A DNA stretch of 5,769 bases, from NCBI GenBank assembly GCA_035291605.1, contig DATDRS010000259.1:1-5769 (forward strand), given 5' to 3'. The position numbers and the translations under genes were made by a program. Positions 5,671-5,769 of this stretch are shown here, in pieces. The DNA is from DATDRS01 sp035291605 (GTDB lineage Bacteria; Chloroflexota; Anaerolineae; Anaerolineales; UBA6663). The notes below the pieces were generated by a model. That model saw only the letters and a program-made list of their open reading frames with translations. It searched no databases and was not told the origin of the DNA. The first letter of the stretch is position 1. Each line of letters starts with the position of its first letter.

Positions 5671-5769
5671 ATGGAACTCACCCTCACCCGCCCGCCCGAC
5701 TCTGCGCAAGTCGCCGTCGCCTGCGAGGGCGCGCCCTCGCACACGTTTGACCTGACGCGCCTCATCCCC
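5671..5769 (+). CDS. N-terminus of a probable CHAT-domain protein, cut off by window edge
   Basis: The frame from ATG 5671 is open for 33 codons to the right edge. It begins MELTLTRPPDSAQVAVACEG and continues with APSHTFDLTRLIP. This pattern (MELTLTR, then a short strand, then a CxGxPSHTFDLxxLIP phrase) resembles the start of Chloroflexota proteins that carry a CHAT (caspase-like) domain, often followed by TPR or effector domains. The resemblance is from memory and the domain itself lies outside the window. A GGGGA at 5659-5663, seven bases before the ATG, is a weak ribosome binding site. An ATG at 5657 is out of frame. The gene is divergent from the LCP operon and separated by 426 bases of repeat-rich DNA. 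Confidence 0.6.
   Translation, partial: MELTLTRPPDSAQVAVACEGAPSHTFDLTRLIP

Noticed and set aside
5442..5750. Plus-strand open frame of 102 codons
   Set aside because: It translates the double-hairpin element and overlaps the probable CHAT gene in another frame. The composition is that of non-coding DNA.

Overview
The window looks like a piece of a moderately GC-rich bacterial chromosome, most likely from Chloroflexota (Anaerolineae-like). This assignment is an inference. It rests on the mix of protein families (SBBP-repeat secreted protein, Pro/Thr-linker LCP protein, an apparent CHAT-type protein start) and on hairpin repeats of the kind I associate with Chloroflexota and cyanobacteria. No rRNA or other marker here settles it.

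Layout. Positions 5244 down to 1 on the minus strand hold five genes read in the same direction. In order of transcription they are: an LCP (LytR-CpsA-Psr) family envelope protein (5244-4063), an S41 C-terminal processing peptidase (4059-2860), SmpB (2863-2384), a conserved-looking protein I cannot name (2380-1583), and, after a 180-base gap, an SBBP-repeat secreted protein whose C-terminus runs off the left edge (1402-1). The first four are packed with junctions of +3, -4 and +3 bases and are almost certainly one operon. The fifth has its own strong ribosome binding site and possibly its own promoter.

Positions 5245-5670 form a 426-base non-coding region between divergent genes. It contains an AT-rich promoter zone with a 24-base dyad, a perfect 35-base nested palindrome, and an 87-base element with inverted-repeat ends made of two hairpins whose base changes compensate each other. 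At the right edge a plus-strand gene begins at 5671. Only 33 codons are visible, and they resemble the start of CHAT-domain proteins.

How the genes may work together. The operon joins cell-envelope work (LCP glycopolymer attachment, an exported tail-recognising protease) to ribosome rescue (SmpB with tmRNA). In E. coli the S41 relative Prc/Tsp can degrade proteins carrying the tmRNA tag, so the overlap between the protease gene and smpB may be functional rather than accidental; this is inference. The unnamed fourth gene is the part of the operon least explained by known families.
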